DNA of 64,000 bases from JALNZF01 sp964447405 (GTDB lineage: Bacteria; Nitrospirota; UBA9217). Location of the stretch: NCBI GenBank assembly GCA_964447405.1, contig CAYUSP010000002.1, positions 248,001 through 312,000 on the forward strand, written 5' to 3'. The position numbers and the translations under genes are program-made. Position 1 is the stretch's first letter; each line of letters starts with the position of its first letter. Positions 33,672-43,286 of the stretch are shown one piece after another. Below the pieces are notes generated by a model. It did no database searches and was not told where the DNA came from. It saw only the letters and a list, made by a program, of their open reading frames with translations.

Positions 33672-35084
33672 ATGGCTAAGACAATTACGACAACAAAAAA
33701 GCCCGCGAAAGCATCCAAGCCCTGGGGAGGCCGGTTCACCGAGGCGACGAACAAACGCGTCGAGGAGTTCACGGCTTCAATACCGTATGACTGGCGCCTC
33801 TATCCCTACGATATCGCCGGAAGCATAGCCCATGCGATCATGCTCGGCAAAACAGGCATCATAACAAAAAAAGAAGCCGACCGGATCGTCCGTGGTCTGG
33901 AAGACATCCTCGTGGAGATCGCTTCGGGCGCATTCAAGTTTCGCATTGAGCTCGAAGACATCCACATGAACATCGAGGACAGGCTCATCCGGAAGATCGG
34001 GGCAGTGGGCGGCAAACTGCACACCGCCCGGAGCAGGAACGACCAGGTAGCGCTCGACATCCGCATGTTCCTGCGCGATAAGATCGCGGACATCCGGACG
34101 CTCCTCGGTATCCTGCAAAACGTCATTGTCGATCTCGCGGACCGGCACAGCAGCACGGTCATGCCGGGATACACCCATCTGCAGCGGGCGCAACCGGTGC
34201 TCTTTGGCCACCACCTGCTCGCGTATTACGAGATGTTCGACCGTGATCGCGGTCGTCTTGCCGACTGCTTTCAACGGGTGAACATCATGCCCCTCGGCTC
34301 CGGCGCCCTCGCGGGGACTGTGCTGCCCATCGACCGCAAATTCGTCGCCCGGCTGTTGGCCTTTGACGGAGTGTGCGAGAACAGCATGGATGCCGTGTCA
34401 GACCGGGATTTCGCCATCGAGTTCATTGCAGCCTGCGCGCAGATCATGATGCACCTTTCCCGCCTCGCGGAAGAACTGGTTCTCTGGTCAACAGCAGAAT
34501 TCGGCTTCATCACGCTGGGAGATGCCTTCACCACAGGATCTTCGATCATGCCGCAAAAGAAGAATCCTGATGTCGCCGAACTTGCTCGCGGCAAAACCGG
34601 CAGGGTATACGGCAACCTCATGGCCCTCCTTACGATCATGAAAGGCCTCCCGCTCGCCTATAACCGGGACATGCAGGAGGACAAAGAACCGGTTTTCGAT
34701 TCGGCGGATACGGTCACCATGGCCCTTTCCGTATTTGCTGAAATGCTGGAGAGAATCACCGTACACGAGCATTCCATGCGTAGGGCGGCAGAGGACGGCT
34801 TTATCACGGCCACGGACCTGGCGGACTATCTCGTCCGGAAAGGAATGCCGTTCCGGCAGGCGCATGATATCGTCGGAAAAGCGGTTCTTCATGCGACTGG
34901 TCTTGGGTGCGGCCTCGCGGCCATGCCGCTCAAGGAATACAGGAAGCTGACACCTCTGATCAAGGATGACGTGTACGACGCGCTGTCCCTGGAGGCATCG
35001 GTAGGCAGGAGAACCTCCTTCGGTGGCACGGCGCCAGCAAATCTCAGGAAGCGCATCAGGGACTTGAAAAAGAAACGGCGATGA
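33672..35084 (+). CDS. argH: Argininosuccinate lyase
   Basis: 470 residues. Fumarase/aspartase superfamily signature GSSIMPQKKNPD is intact, as are HTARSRNDQVALD and YTHLQRAQP with the catalytic residues. It splits argininosuccinate into arginine and fumarate. The N-terminus carries a short lysine-rich extension. It overlaps the next gene by 4 bases. Confidence 0.98.
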   Translation: MAKTITTTKKPAKASKPWGGRFTEATNKRVEEFTASIPYDWRLYPYDIAGSIAHAIMLGKTGIITKKEADRIVRGLEDILVEIASGAFKFRIELEDIHMNIEDRLIRKIGAVGGKLHTARSRNDQVALDIRMFLRDKIADIRTLLGILQNVIVDLADRHSSTVMPGYTHLQRAQPVLFGHHLLAYYEMFDRDRGRLADCFQRVNIMPLGSGALAGTVLPIDRKFVARLLAFDGVCENSMDAVSDRDFAIEFIAACAQIMMHLSRLAEELVLWSTAEFGFITLGDAFTTGSSIMPQKKNPDVAELARGKTGRVYGNLMALLTIMKGLPLAYNRDMQEDKEPVFDSADTVTMALSVFAEMLERITVHEHSMRRAAEDGFITATDLADYLVRKGMPFRQAHDIVGKAVLHATGLGCGLAAMPLKEYRKLTPLIKDDVYDALSLEASVGRRTSFGGTAPANLRKRIRDLKKKRR

Positions 35085-36145
35085 GCATGCGATCTCCGTG
35101 GTTGCTGACGGCCTGTATTGCGCTTCTGGTTGCCGGTACTGTATCATGCGGCAGAAAGACCGCGCCTCAGGTCCCCGACAGTCCCAGACCCGAGGTTGTG
35201 AAGAACATCACGGTTTCCACCCGGGACACAATTGCATTTCTCTTCTGGCCGATCCCGGTTCGGAATGCCGAGGGTAAGAGCATGAAGCCCGCTGATATCC
35301 AGCGGTTCCGCATCTACCGGGCCGAGATGGGCACGGATAAGAAAAAGACCCGCTCCCGGTTGTACGCCGAGATCGACATGACAGCTCCCTCGCCCGCAAC
35401 AGTGGAGGGAGGTACGGTCTTCTGGAGCGACAGCAACCTGAAGTACGGCCGAACCTACACCTATCAGATCCGGGCGGTCAGCGCCCGCGGGGGCGTGAGT
35501 GCACTCTCTGAAGAAGTAAGGGCCACGCCGCTGTTGTCGCTCGCAGCACCCGAGAATCTTGTTGCTGAGCGCGGTGACGGTTTCAATCATATTGCATGGT
35601 CGCCGGTGACCATGCGGACCGACGGCAGCGTCTATGAGGGCTTTGTAGGATTCAATCTCTACCGGGGAATGGAGCCCGGCAGACATGATCCCGTACCCTT
35701 GAACAAGGAGCCGCTCCGGACAACCGCATACAAGGATACCGCGGTTGTCAACGCCAGAACCTACTATTATGTCGCCCGTTCGGTGGACAGTCCATCTCTT
35801 CCATGGCGGGAAAGCCTTGATTCAAATGAAGGCTCAGCAACACCGGCGGATATGACGCCTCCGGACCGGCCTCTCGGCGTCACGGTCGTACCCGGCGTCG
35901 GCCGAGTATTTCTTACCTGGAGCGACAATAAGGAAAGGGACCTGGCGGGTTACTACATATACCGGGCCTCCGGTGGCATGGTCTTTGAGCGCTTGACACC
36001 CGAACCGTTGTCCCGCACGACCTATTCCGATGAGACGGCAAGTCCTGGCGCGTTGTATTATTACAAGATCACCGCTGTCGACCGATCAGGAAATGAAAGT
36101 GAAGGGTCGGAAATGAAACCGGCCCACGTGGAAAAATTCAGATGA
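35081..36145 (+). CDS. Lipoprotein with fibronectin type III-like repeats
   Basis: 354 residues. The lipobox AGTVSC follows a hydrophobic signal segment, so the mature N-terminus is Cys near residue 23. About three fibronectin type III-like modules are suggested by repeated patterns such as YGRTYTYQIRAVSARGGVSALSEE, ARTYYYVARSVD and ALYYYKITAVDRSGNES. A lipoprotein of this kind between argH and lysA recurs in several Desulfobacterota genomes. Its link to amino-acid synthesis is positional only. Confidence 0.85.
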   Translation: MSMRSPWLLTACIALLVAGTVSCGRKTAPQVPDSPRPEVVKNITVSTRDTIAFLFWPIPVRNAEGKSMKPADIQRFRIYRAEMGTDKKKTRSRLYAEIDMTAPSPATVEGGTVFWSDSNLKYGRTYTYQIRAVSARGGVSALSEEVRATPLLSLAAPENLVAERGDGFNHIAWSPVTMRTDGSVYEGFVGFNLYRGMEPGRHDPVPLNKEPLRTTAYKDTAVVNARTYYYVARSVDSPSLPWRESLDSNEGSATPADMTPPDRPLGVTVVPGVGRVFLTWSDNKERDLAGYYIYRASGGMVFERLTPEPLSRTTYSDETASPGALYYYKITAVDRSGNESEGSEMKPAHVEKFR

Positions 36146-36226
36146 GGGGTTTCGTCAAGGCAACCTGACTTCCACCTTGTGATCCATTGCCCTGGTTGCC
36201 GCGAGATAGAGGAGCTCGCAGAATCC

Positions 36227-37489
36227 ATGCATGATTTCGCGTATAAGAACGGAGAGCTGTGCTGTGAGAAGGTTCCGGTACGCGCCGTGGCCCAGCGCGT
36301 AGGGACTCCTTTTTACCTCTACAGCAGCAATACGCTGGTAAACCATTTCCGGGCTTTCGACAGCGCGTTCGCTAGCGTACCTCATCTCATCTGCTTCGCG
36401 CTCAAGTCGAACTCGAACAGCGCCGTGCTCCGTCTGCTCGGACGGGAGGGGGCCGGGGCGGATATTGTCTCCGGTGGAGAACTCTTCCGTGCACTGCGTG
36501 CAGGCATGGACCCGAAAAAGATCGTTTACGCCGGCGTGGGCAAGCGCAGGGACGAGATCGAATATGCATTGAAGGTCGGCGTACTGATGTTCAATGTTGA
36601 ATCCGGCGAAGAACTGCTCGCAATCGACCGCGCAGCGCAGGAAATGCATGCCATCGCGGGGATTGCCCTCCGGGTGAACCCGAACATCGACCCCCGGACC
36701 CACGCCTATATTTCCACGGGCCTCAAAGAGAACAAGTTCGGCATACCCATCGAACAGGCGCTTGAATTCTATCAGATTGCGAAAGGCCTGGCAAACGTCG
36801 AGGTGGTCGGCGTTCACCAGCACATTGGATCGCAGATCACCGAGGTGCAACCATTCGTCGATGCACTGGATAAACTCCTTGGCTTTGTCAAAGAACTCAA
36901 GAGTGCGGGCATCCATATCAAGTACGTCAACATTGGCGGCGGACTGGGCATCACATACAAGGATGAAACCCCCCCCCTTCCTCGCGATGTGGCGCTGGCA
37001 GTCGAGCCGCTGCTCAGGAACTGCGGGTGCAGCATCGTCATGGAGCCCGGGCGGGCGATCGTGGGAAATGCGGGCATCCTCGTAACGCGGGTCCTGTATC
37101 ACAAGGAAAGCGGGAACAAGCGCTTTCTCATCGTCGATGCCGGAATGAACGACCTTATCCGACCGAGCCTCTATGAAGCGTATCACGATATCCGCCCCAT
37201 CGTGGAAGCCCGGGAGGGCCGGAGAGCGGTTTTCGACGTGGTTGGGCCGATCTGCGAATCAGGTGATTTCCTGGCCAAGGATCGTGAGATGCCCGAGGTT
37301 GCGCCGGGCGACCTTATAGCGGTGATGAGCGCCGGCGCCTATGGCTTCTCAATGTCATCAAACTACAATTCCCGGCTGCGCGTGGCCGAGGTGCTCGTAA
37401 AAGATAGCGACTACCATATCGTGCGGGAGCGCGAGACGTACCCTGATCTTATCAAGGGAGAGAAGATCCCGCGCTGGCTCGAAGGCTGA
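36227..37489 (+). CDS. lysA: Diaminopimelate decarboxylase
   Basis: 420 residues from ATG at 36227, which gives the standard family length. PLP lysine in CFALKSNSN, HIGSQI, the glycine loop NIGGGLGITYK, and the C-terminal CESGDFLAKDR and AGAYGFSMSSNYN motifs. It makes lysine from meso-diaminopimelate, the last step of the pathway. Confidence 0.97.
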   Translation: MHDFAYKNGELCCEKVPVRAVAQRVGTPFYLYSSNTLVNHFRAFDSAFASVPHLICFALKSNSNSAVLRLLGREGAGADIVSGGELFRALRAGMDPKKIVYAGVGKRRDEIEYALKVGVLMFNVESGEELLAIDRAAQEMHAIAGIALRVNPNIDPRTHAYISTGLKENKFGIPIEQALEFYQIAKGLANVEVVGVHQHIGSQITEVQPFVDALDKLLGFVKELKSAGIHIKYVNIGGGLGITYKDETPPLPRDVALAVEPLLRNCGCSIVMEPGRAIVGNAGILVTRVLYHKESGNKRFLIVDAGMNDLIRPSLYEAYHDIRPIVEAREGRRAVFDVVGPICESGDFLAKDREMPEVAPGDLIAVMSAGAYGFSMSSNYNSRLRVAEVLVKDSDYHIVRERETYPDLIKGEKIPRWLEG

Positions 37490-37507
37490 TTTAACGCGGA
37501 CAGTGCC

Positions 37508-38329
37508 ATGAAAAACTCTAAAAAGATACCGTTTTCCAAGCTCCAGGGAACCGGCAACGATTTCATCCTCATCGACAACTCCAAAGGCATGCTCAAGGGC
37601 ATGAATTTGGTGCAGCTTGCAGTGACAGTCTGCCACCGCCACTACTCGGTGGGCGCCGACGGCCTCATCGTCATTGTCCCTTCGCGGAAGGCGGACTTCA
37701 AATGGCGTTTTTTCAATGCCGACGGCAGTGAGGCTGAAATGTGCGGCAATGGAGCGCGCTGCGCTGCGAGGTTCGCTCACCTGAAAAAAATCGCGGGAAA
37801 GGATATGTCCTTTGAGACGCTTGCCGGAATCATCCATGCTCGAGTAAAAAAAGACACCGTGACCGTGCAGCTCAGCGGAGCATCCGGTCTGCGCATGAAC
37901 ATAGCCGTCCCCCTGGACAGCGATCAGCGCATGGGTCATTTCATCAATACCGGCGTTCCGCATCTCGTTTATCTTACCAAGGACATCGACAACGAGGATG
38001 TGGACCGGATCGGCAGAACCACGAGATTTCATCAGCTCTTCAAGCCGGCCGGTACCAATGTAAATTTCATCCAGATACAGGGAAGGCACCGGATACGTAT
38101 CAGGACCTATGAACGCGGCGTGGAAGGGGAAACCCTTGCCTGCGGTACCGGTTCGGTTGCTGCGGCAATTATAGCCGGATCACTCGGTGCCGCGGTGTCT
38201 CCCGTCGAGGTCGTTACCGGAAGCGGAGAAAAACTTGTCGTCTCGTTCGAGCGGGCTGGCGATGGCTTTACCAATATTTACCTGGAGGGGGAAGCACGGG
38301 TGATCTGCGAAGGCACCCTGTTCGTATAG
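37508..38329 (+). CDS. dapF: Diaminopimelate epimerase
   Basis: 273 residues. The two catalytic cysteines are in EMCGNGARC and LACGTGSVAA; GTGNDFILID is at the N-terminus. It converts LL- to meso-diaminopimelate. It follows lysA after 18 bases. Confidence 0.98.
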   Translation: MKNSKKIPFSKLQGTGNDFILIDNSKGMLKGMNLVQLAVTVCHRHYSVGADGLIVIVPSRKADFKWRFFNADGSEAEMCGNGARCAARFAHLKKIAGKDMSFETLAGIIHARVKKDTVTVQLSGASGLRMNIAVPLDSDQRMGHFINTGVPHLVYLTKDIDNEDVDRIGRTTRFHQLFKPAGTNVNFIQIQGRHRIRIRTYERGVEGETLACGTGSVAAAIIAGSLGAAVSPVEVVTGSGEKLVVSFERAGDGFTNIYLEGEARVICEGTLFV

Positions 38330-38377
38330 ACCATCTTGTTCCGTCATTCTGCACGGAAGAAATCGAAGGAGGCGGTT

Positions 38378-39250
38378 ATGTTTAAAGGTTCAATGGTTGC
38401 AATAGTAACACCGTTTAAAAACGGCGCCATCGATGAAAAAGCGCTCGGTGATCTGATCGAATTCCATATCAAAAGCGGAACAGACGTGATCGTTCCGTGC
38501 GGCACGACAGGCGAATCCGCAACCCTGTCACACGACGAGCATCACCGCGTTGTCGAATTTACCGTAAAAACGGTGAACAAGCGGGTACCAGTGATCGCCG
38601 GCGCAGGCTCGAACAGCACCTCAGAAACCCTAGAACTCGCGAAATATGCCCGGAAAGCCGGGGCGAACGGAATCCTGCTCATTACCCCCTACTATAACAA
38701 GCCGACGCAGGAAGGTCTGTACCAGCACTTTTCCAAGGTGGCGGAAACCGTTGACCTGCCTATCATCCTGTACAACGTACCCGGCAGGACCAGCGTCAAT
38801 ATGCTGCCCGCCACAGTCGCCCGGCTTCGTGAAAAGAAGAATATCGTCGGGATCAAGGAAGCGACCGGAGACCTGAAGCAGATCAGCGAGCTCATCAGAC
38901 TCTGCGGCCGGGATTTTGACATTATCTCCGGCGATGATTTTACGACGCTCCCGCTCCTCGCGATCGGCGGAGTCGGCGCCATTTCGGTAACAGCCAATAT
39001 CATTCCGGCCGATGCCGCTGCAATGTTCGACGCCTTTTTTGCCGGCCGGATGGATGAAGCCCTCCGGCTCCACTACAAGATGGAGCCGCTCCATAGTCTG
39101 ATGTTCATCGAAACGAATCCGATCCCGGTAAAGACGGCATTGTCGCTCATGGGTCGGATCAACGAAGAGTTCCGGCTGCCCCTCTGCTCCATGGCAGATG
39201 CGAATAAGGACAAACTTACGAAGGCCTTGAAGGAGTATGGCTTGATTTGA
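38378..39250 (+). CDS. dapA: 4-hydroxy-tetrahydrodipicolinate synthase
   Basis: 290 residues from ATG at 38378 (GGAGG upstream). GTTGESATLSHDEH, YYNKPTQEGLYQHF, YNVPGRTSVN and the Schiff-base lysine in VGIKEATGD are present. It condenses pyruvate with aspartate semialdehyde. Confidence 0.98.
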   Translation: MFKGSMVAIVTPFKNGAIDEKALGDLIEFHIKSGTDVIVPCGTTGESATLSHDEHHRVVEFTVKTVNKRVPVIAGAGSNSTSETLELAKYARKAGANGILLITPYYNKPTQEGLYQHFSKVAETVDLPIILYNVPGRTSVNMLPATVARLREKKNIVGIKEATGDLKQISELIRLCGRDFDIISGDDFTTLPLLAIGGVGAISVTANIIPADAAAMFDAFFAGRMDEALRLHYKMEPLHSLMFIETNPIPVKTALSLMGRINEEFRLPLCSMADANKDKLTKALKEYGLI

Positions 39251-39341
39251 AAACCGCGCTGATTTTCTCCATCACCGTTTTCCCGTTTCGCTTGAGCGGT
39301 AGCATCGCATTAAACACGAGTACCTTACCGGGGAGTTATCT

Positions 39342-40151
39342 ATGATCAAAGCAGTCGTTACCGGCGCAGCCGGCAGAATGGGTTCGCGAATCATCAATGT
39401 GCTTTCATCCGCCGAGGGCATCCGTCTCTCGGGGGCCCTTGAACGCAAGGGGCATCAATTGCTCGGACAGGATTCCTGCGGTCCCGCCGGACTTCCCGCC
39501 GGCGGAGTTCTCACGGTAATCACCGACGATCTCGCGGCCGCGCTAAAGACCGGAGACGTGCTGATCGATTTCACGTTCCCTGAAACGAGCCTGGAGCATC
39601 TCAAAATCTGCGCTGACCTTGGCAAACCCATGGTAATTGGATCGACGGGATTCACCAAGGAGCACCTTGCAGAAGTCGCCAAGCACGTCCAGAAAATACC
39701 CTGCGTTCTATCCCCGAACATGAGCGTTGGTGTAAACGTCTGCTTCAAGGCACTCGCCGATATCGCGAAGACCCTGGGACAGGATTTCGATGTCGAGATC
39801 GTCGAGACACACCATCGGATGAAAAAGGATGCACCGTCCGGAACCGCGGTGCGCATGGGCGAGGTCGTTGCAGGCGCGCTCGGACGCGATTACCGCCAGG
39901 TTGCGAAGTACCACCGCGAAGGAATAACGGGTGAGCGGACGAAGGAAGAAATCGGCATGCAGACCCTCCGCGGGGGCGATGTCATCGGCGAACATACCGT
40001 ATATTTCATAGGTATGGGAGAGCGAATTGAACTGACCCATCGCGCCCATACCCGCGACATGTTCGCACGCGGTGCGGTGCGCGCTGCCCGATGGGTCGCG
40101 GGCAAAAAACCCGGCCTGTATGACATGCAGGATGTACTGGGACTCAAATAG
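39342..40151 (+). CDS. dapB: 4-hydroxy-tetrahydrodipicolinate reductase
   Basis: 269 residues. NAD(P)-binding VTGAAGRMGSRI, substrate motif ETHHRMKKDAPSGTA, and the C-terminal HRAHTRDMFARGAVRAARW. A short ~90-base gap separates it from dapA. Confidence 0.98.
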   Translation: MIKAVVTGAAGRMGSRIINVLSSAEGIRLSGALERKGHQLLGQDSCGPAGLPAGGVLTVITDDLAAALKTGDVLIDFTFPETSLEHLKICADLGKPMVIGSTGFTKEHLAEVAKHVQKIPCVLSPNMSVGVNVCFKALADIAKTLGQDFDVEIVETHHRMKKDAPSGTAVRMGEVVAGALGRDYRQVAKYHREGITGERTKEEIGMQTLRGGDVIGEHTVYFIGMGERIELTHRAHTRDMFARGAVRAARWVAGKKPGLYDMQDVLGLK

Positions 40152-40212
40152 CATAGTAAGCATTCGTGCCGCGGCAATCCGCGGCCACACCTCAATCCCG
40201 AAGGAGCACATC

Positions 40213-40980
40213 ATGAACTGGTTTAACCAAAGCATCGTTGTATTCGCGCTGGTACTCCTCCCCCTCGCCTCGCATTCGGCATCCGCAAAAAAGGGTGTTG
40301 AAGAGAACAAAGACTGCCCTCAACTTACCAAGACGGAAGCAACCGCCATTCTCCAGAAGCTCAAGGATGCCCAGGCCGCACCCCCGAATACTGCGGTGCT
40401 GGATGTGAAGGTGTCGCCCGTCAAAGGCTTATGGCTCGTGGAGCTGCAGCTGGACGGAACTCAGGGGGCTTTTTTCATCGATTGTTCAAAAAAATATATC
40501 GCCATGCAGCTCGTTCCCATCGAAGCGATCCGTCCGCGACTGCAGAAAGCCGATTTCTCAAAACTGCCGCTGCAGGAGGCCGTCATTCTCGGGAGCGCGG
40601 ATGCAACAAAGAAAGTCGCCGTGTTCACCGATCCCGATTGTCCTGCCTGCAGACAGCTCCACGATATTATGAAGCAGGTGATCGACAAGCGGAAGAATAT
40701 CGCCTTTTACCTGTTTCTGTATCCGCTGCCCATGCATAAAGACGCATATAAGAAAGCGCAAGCGATCATGTGCGATAAGTCTCTCAGTCTACTCGATGAT
40801 GCGTTTGCCGGCAAGGAGCTTCCGGAACCGAAGTGTTCCAACGAACGGGTGGAAAAGAACCTTGCGCTCGGCACGACCGTCAGGATCGAAGGAACGCCGA
40901 CGATCATCCGCGAGGATGGAGCACTGTACAACGGAGCCCGGCAGCCTGATGCAATGATCCAGTGGATTGAAGGGAAATAA
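40213..40980 (+). CDS. Periplasmic DsbC/DsbG-like thioredoxin-fold protein
   Basis: 255 residues from ATG at 40213 (AAGGAG upstream). Signal peptide to about residue 24 (SHSASA), an N-terminal dimerisation-like segment, and a thioredoxin fold with the redox motif CPAC in FTDPDCPACRQL and a cis-Pro in EGTPTII. It is probably a disulfide isomerase/reductase. It could serve cytochrome c maturation or envelope folding. Its place within the dap block looks like an insertion with no pathway link. Confidence 0.85.
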   Translation: MNWFNQSIVVFALVLLPLASHSASAKKGVEENKDCPQLTKTEATAILQKLKDAQAAPPNTAVLDVKVSPVKGLWLVELQLDGTQGAFFIDCSKKYIAMQLVPIEAIRPRLQKADFSKLPLQEAVILGSADATKKVAVFTDPDCPACRQLHDIMKQVIDKRKNIAFYLFLYPLPMHKDAYKKAQAIMCDKSLSLLDDAFAGKELPEPKCSNERVEKNLALGTTVRIEGTPTIIREDGALYNGARQPDAMIQWIEGK

Positions 40981-41105
40981 CCGTTTAGAACGGCAGGACG
41001 CCAGGATCGTCACCAACAATTTCTTTCATACCTCTGCTCACCGGATGATATTCGCCGCTACCGGGGGATCTCTGCAGATGCCAGCCTGCGGCAGCGTCGC
41101 TGACC

Positions 41106-41858
41106 ATGAAACTCGTACGATTCCATTTCAATGATCGGGAACTGCCCGGCATTCTTAACAACGGTGAAGTGGTCGAGCTCAGTGGGGGCCTGCTGAGCAA
41201 GCCGGCCCCTGGCGCGGCGTCGCACTCGCTCTCTCAAGTGAGACTGCTCGCCCCCTGTGTCCCGTCCAAGATCATCGCTGTAGGGCTGAACTACCGGGAT
41301 CACGCGAAGGAGCTGAACCTTCCTGTACCGGAAGATCCGATCATTTTCCTAAAACCGCCCACGTCGGTTATCGGCCCGGGCGCATTCATCCGATATCCGG
41401 GCATGAGCTCGCAAGTGGACTTTGAAGCGGAGCTTGGCGTGGTGATCAGGGATCAGGTGAAGGATGTCCGTCCCGAAGATGCAGCCGGCCACATTCTGGG
41501 CTATACCTGTGCGAACGATGTAACGGCCAGAGACCTCCAAAAAAAAGACATCCAGTGGAGCCGTGCAAAGTCGTTTGATACCTTCTGTCCGATCGGCCCC
41601 TGGATTGAAACAGAACTAGACCCCGGCGATCTTCTCATCGAATCCTATCTCAATGGAGAACGCAGGCAGTCTTCCCGGACGTCGCGATTCATTTTCGGGC
41701 TCGAGCATCTTATAAGCTACATCTCTCGGATCATGACGCTCTATCCGGGCGACCTCATCATCACCGGAACCCCGGCGGGTATAGGCGCCATGAGGCCCGG
41801 CGATGAGATTGAAGTGAGAATCGAGGGAATCGGAAGCCTGAAGAACGTGGTGAAATAG
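41106..41858 (+). CDS. Fumarylacetoacetate hydrolase (FAH) family protein
   Basis: 250 residues. FAH-fold pattern: KIIAVGLNYRDHAKEL, PIIFLKPPTSVIGPG, VDFEAELGVVI with the metal-binding Glu residues, GYTCANDVTARDLQ and GDLIITGTPAGIG. Family members act on 2-oxo acids or acylpyruvates (hydrolysis, isomerisation or oxaloacetate decarboxylation). The exact substrate cannot be told. It lies between dapB and dapL on the same strand. Confidence 0.9.
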   Translation: MKLVRFHFNDRELPGILNNGEVVELSGGLLSKPAPGAASHSLSQVRLLAPCVPSKIIAVGLNYRDHAKELNLPVPEDPIIFLKPPTSVIGPGAFIRYPGMSSQVDFEAELGVVIRDQVKDVRPEDAAGHILGYTCANDVTARDLQKKDIQWSRAKSFDTFCPIGPWIETELDPGDLLIESYLNGERRQSSRTSRFIFGLEHLISYISRIMTLYPGDLIITGTPAGIGAMRPGDEIEVRIEGIGSLKNVVK

Positions 41859-41861
41859 TGT

Positions 41862-41930
41862 AAGATGCATGATTCATGATGCAGGTACATTCGCGTTCCA
41901 TTGTGTATCCTGCATCCTGTATTCTAAATT
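41862..41930. repeat. Structured intergenic repeat, GATGCAGG/CCTGCATC type
   Basis: Perfect arms GATGCAGG (41878-41885) and CCTGCATC (41909-41916), with further near-complementary flanks (TGATGCAGGTACA against TGTATCCTGCATC). It lies directly after the FAH gene stop and before dapL, the same placement as the repeats at 18313 and 32300. Confidence 0.65.
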
Positions 41931-41953
41931 CAATCCGAAGGGAACATCCAACT

Positions 41954-43201
41954 GTGCAGACATCAAGAAACGAATCCTACATCCAATCCCTTTTCGCCAA
42001 CCGCATCGGCGGGAGCATGTTCGGGAAGGAACAGAAGATCTACAAGTTCGAGAAGATCAAGCGGGCCAAACGCGCCGCACTGGCAGCGCATCCCGGCGCG
42101 GAGCTCATCGATTTCGGCGTCGGCGAGCCCGATGAGATGGCGTTTCCCGGCATTGTGAAGGTATTGCAGCAGGAGGCCGAAAAGCCCGAAAACCGCGGCT
42201 ATGCGGACAACGGCATCCAGGAGTTCAAAGATGCCGCGGCCCATTACCTGCACAAGGTCTATGGCGTCAGCAACATCAATCCTGAGACCGAGGTCATGCA
42301 CGGCATCGGAAGCAAGCCTGTACTCGCCATGTTTCCCGCGATCTTCATTGATCCCGGTGACGTGACCCTCATGACCGTGCCGGGCTATCCCGTTATGGGT
42401 ACGCACACGCGCTGGTACGGGGGCGAGGTGGTGAATCTTCCGCTCGAAGAAAAGAACGGATTTCTTCCTGACCTCGATGCGATCCCAGCGGACGTGAAGA
42501 AAAGGGCCAAGCTTCTCTATCTGAACTACCCGAACAATCCGACCGGTGCCGGCGCCACGAGGGATTTTTTTGAAAAAGTGGTGGCATTCGCCCGGGAGAA
42601 CAATATCATCGTCGTGCAGGACGCTGCTTACGCCGCGCTCATGTATGGGTCAAAACCATTGTCGTTCCTTTCAGTACCGGGCGCAAAAGACGTGGGTGTC
42701 GAAATACACTCTTTATCCAAGGCATATAACATGACAGGCTGGCGTCTTGCTTTTGTCGTCGGCAATGAACGGGTCATTGCAGGCTACGGGAACGTGAAAG
42801 ACAACTACGATTCCGGCCAGTTCAAGGCGATCCAGAAGGCCGGCGTCCATGCTCTTGACCACCCGGAAATTTCCGGCGAGATATCCGCCAAGTACGAGCG
42901 GAGGCTCAGGGCTATGACCAATGTGCTGGCAGAGATGGGCTTCAATGCGAAGATGCCCGCGGGAACCTTTTACCTGTATGTCGGTATGCCTAAAGGCGTC
43001 AGGGGGGGCAGGCGGTTCGCGAATGCGGAGGAGTTCTCGGAGTTTCTGATCACGGAAAAACTCATCAGTACGGTGCCCTGGGACGATGCGGGCCCGTATA
43101 TTCGGTTTTCCGCGACCTTTGAATCAAAAGGCAGGACCGATGAGCAGCGGGTACTGGAGGAGTTCAAGAAGCGAATGAGCGGCCTGCAGTTCGAGTTTTA
43201 G
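41954..43201 (+). CDS. dapL: LL-diaminopimelate aminotransferase
   Basis: 415 residues from GTG at 41954 (AAGGGA upstream). Class I/II aminotransferase with ELIDFGVGEPDEMAFP, YLNYPNNPTGAGA and the PLP lysine in SLSKAYNMTGWR. The N-terminal SYIQSLFANRIGGSMFG with YKFEKIKRAKR is characteristic of a DapL clade. It makes LL-diaminopimelate from tetrahydrodipicolinate in one step, bypassing the succinylase route. With dapA, dapB, dapF and lysA beside it, the branch from aspartate semialdehyde to lysine is complete here. Confidence 0.92.
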   Translation: MQTSRNESYIQSLFANRIGGSMFGKEQKIYKFEKIKRAKRAALAAHPGAELIDFGVGEPDEMAFPGIVKVLQQEAEKPENRGYADNGIQEFKDAAAHYLHKVYGVSNINPETEVMHGIGSKPVLAMFPAIFIDPGDVTLMTVPGYPVMGTHTRWYGGEVVNLPLEEKNGFLPDLDAIPADVKKRAKLLYLNYPNNPTGAGATRDFFEKVVAFARENNIIVVQDAAYAALMYGSKPLSFLSVPGAKDVGVEIHSLSKAYNMTGWRLAFVVGNERVIAGYGNVKDNYDSGQFKAIQKAGVHALDHPEISGEISAKYERRLRAMTNVLAEMGFNAKMPAGTFYLYVGMPKGVRGGRRFANAEEFSEFLITEKLISTVPWDDAGPYIRFSATFESKGRTDEQRVLEEFKKRMSGLQFEF

Positions 43202-43286
43202 GGCAACAACAATGCACGCTCAAGAGGAAACGATGCGTGTGAAACGATTATAACGACCGTCTCTTGCCCTGTGTCTCCGGAATCCT

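Noticed and set aside
36155..37186. 343-codon minus-strand frame opposite lysA
   Set aside because: Shadow of lysA; no start signal and no domain.
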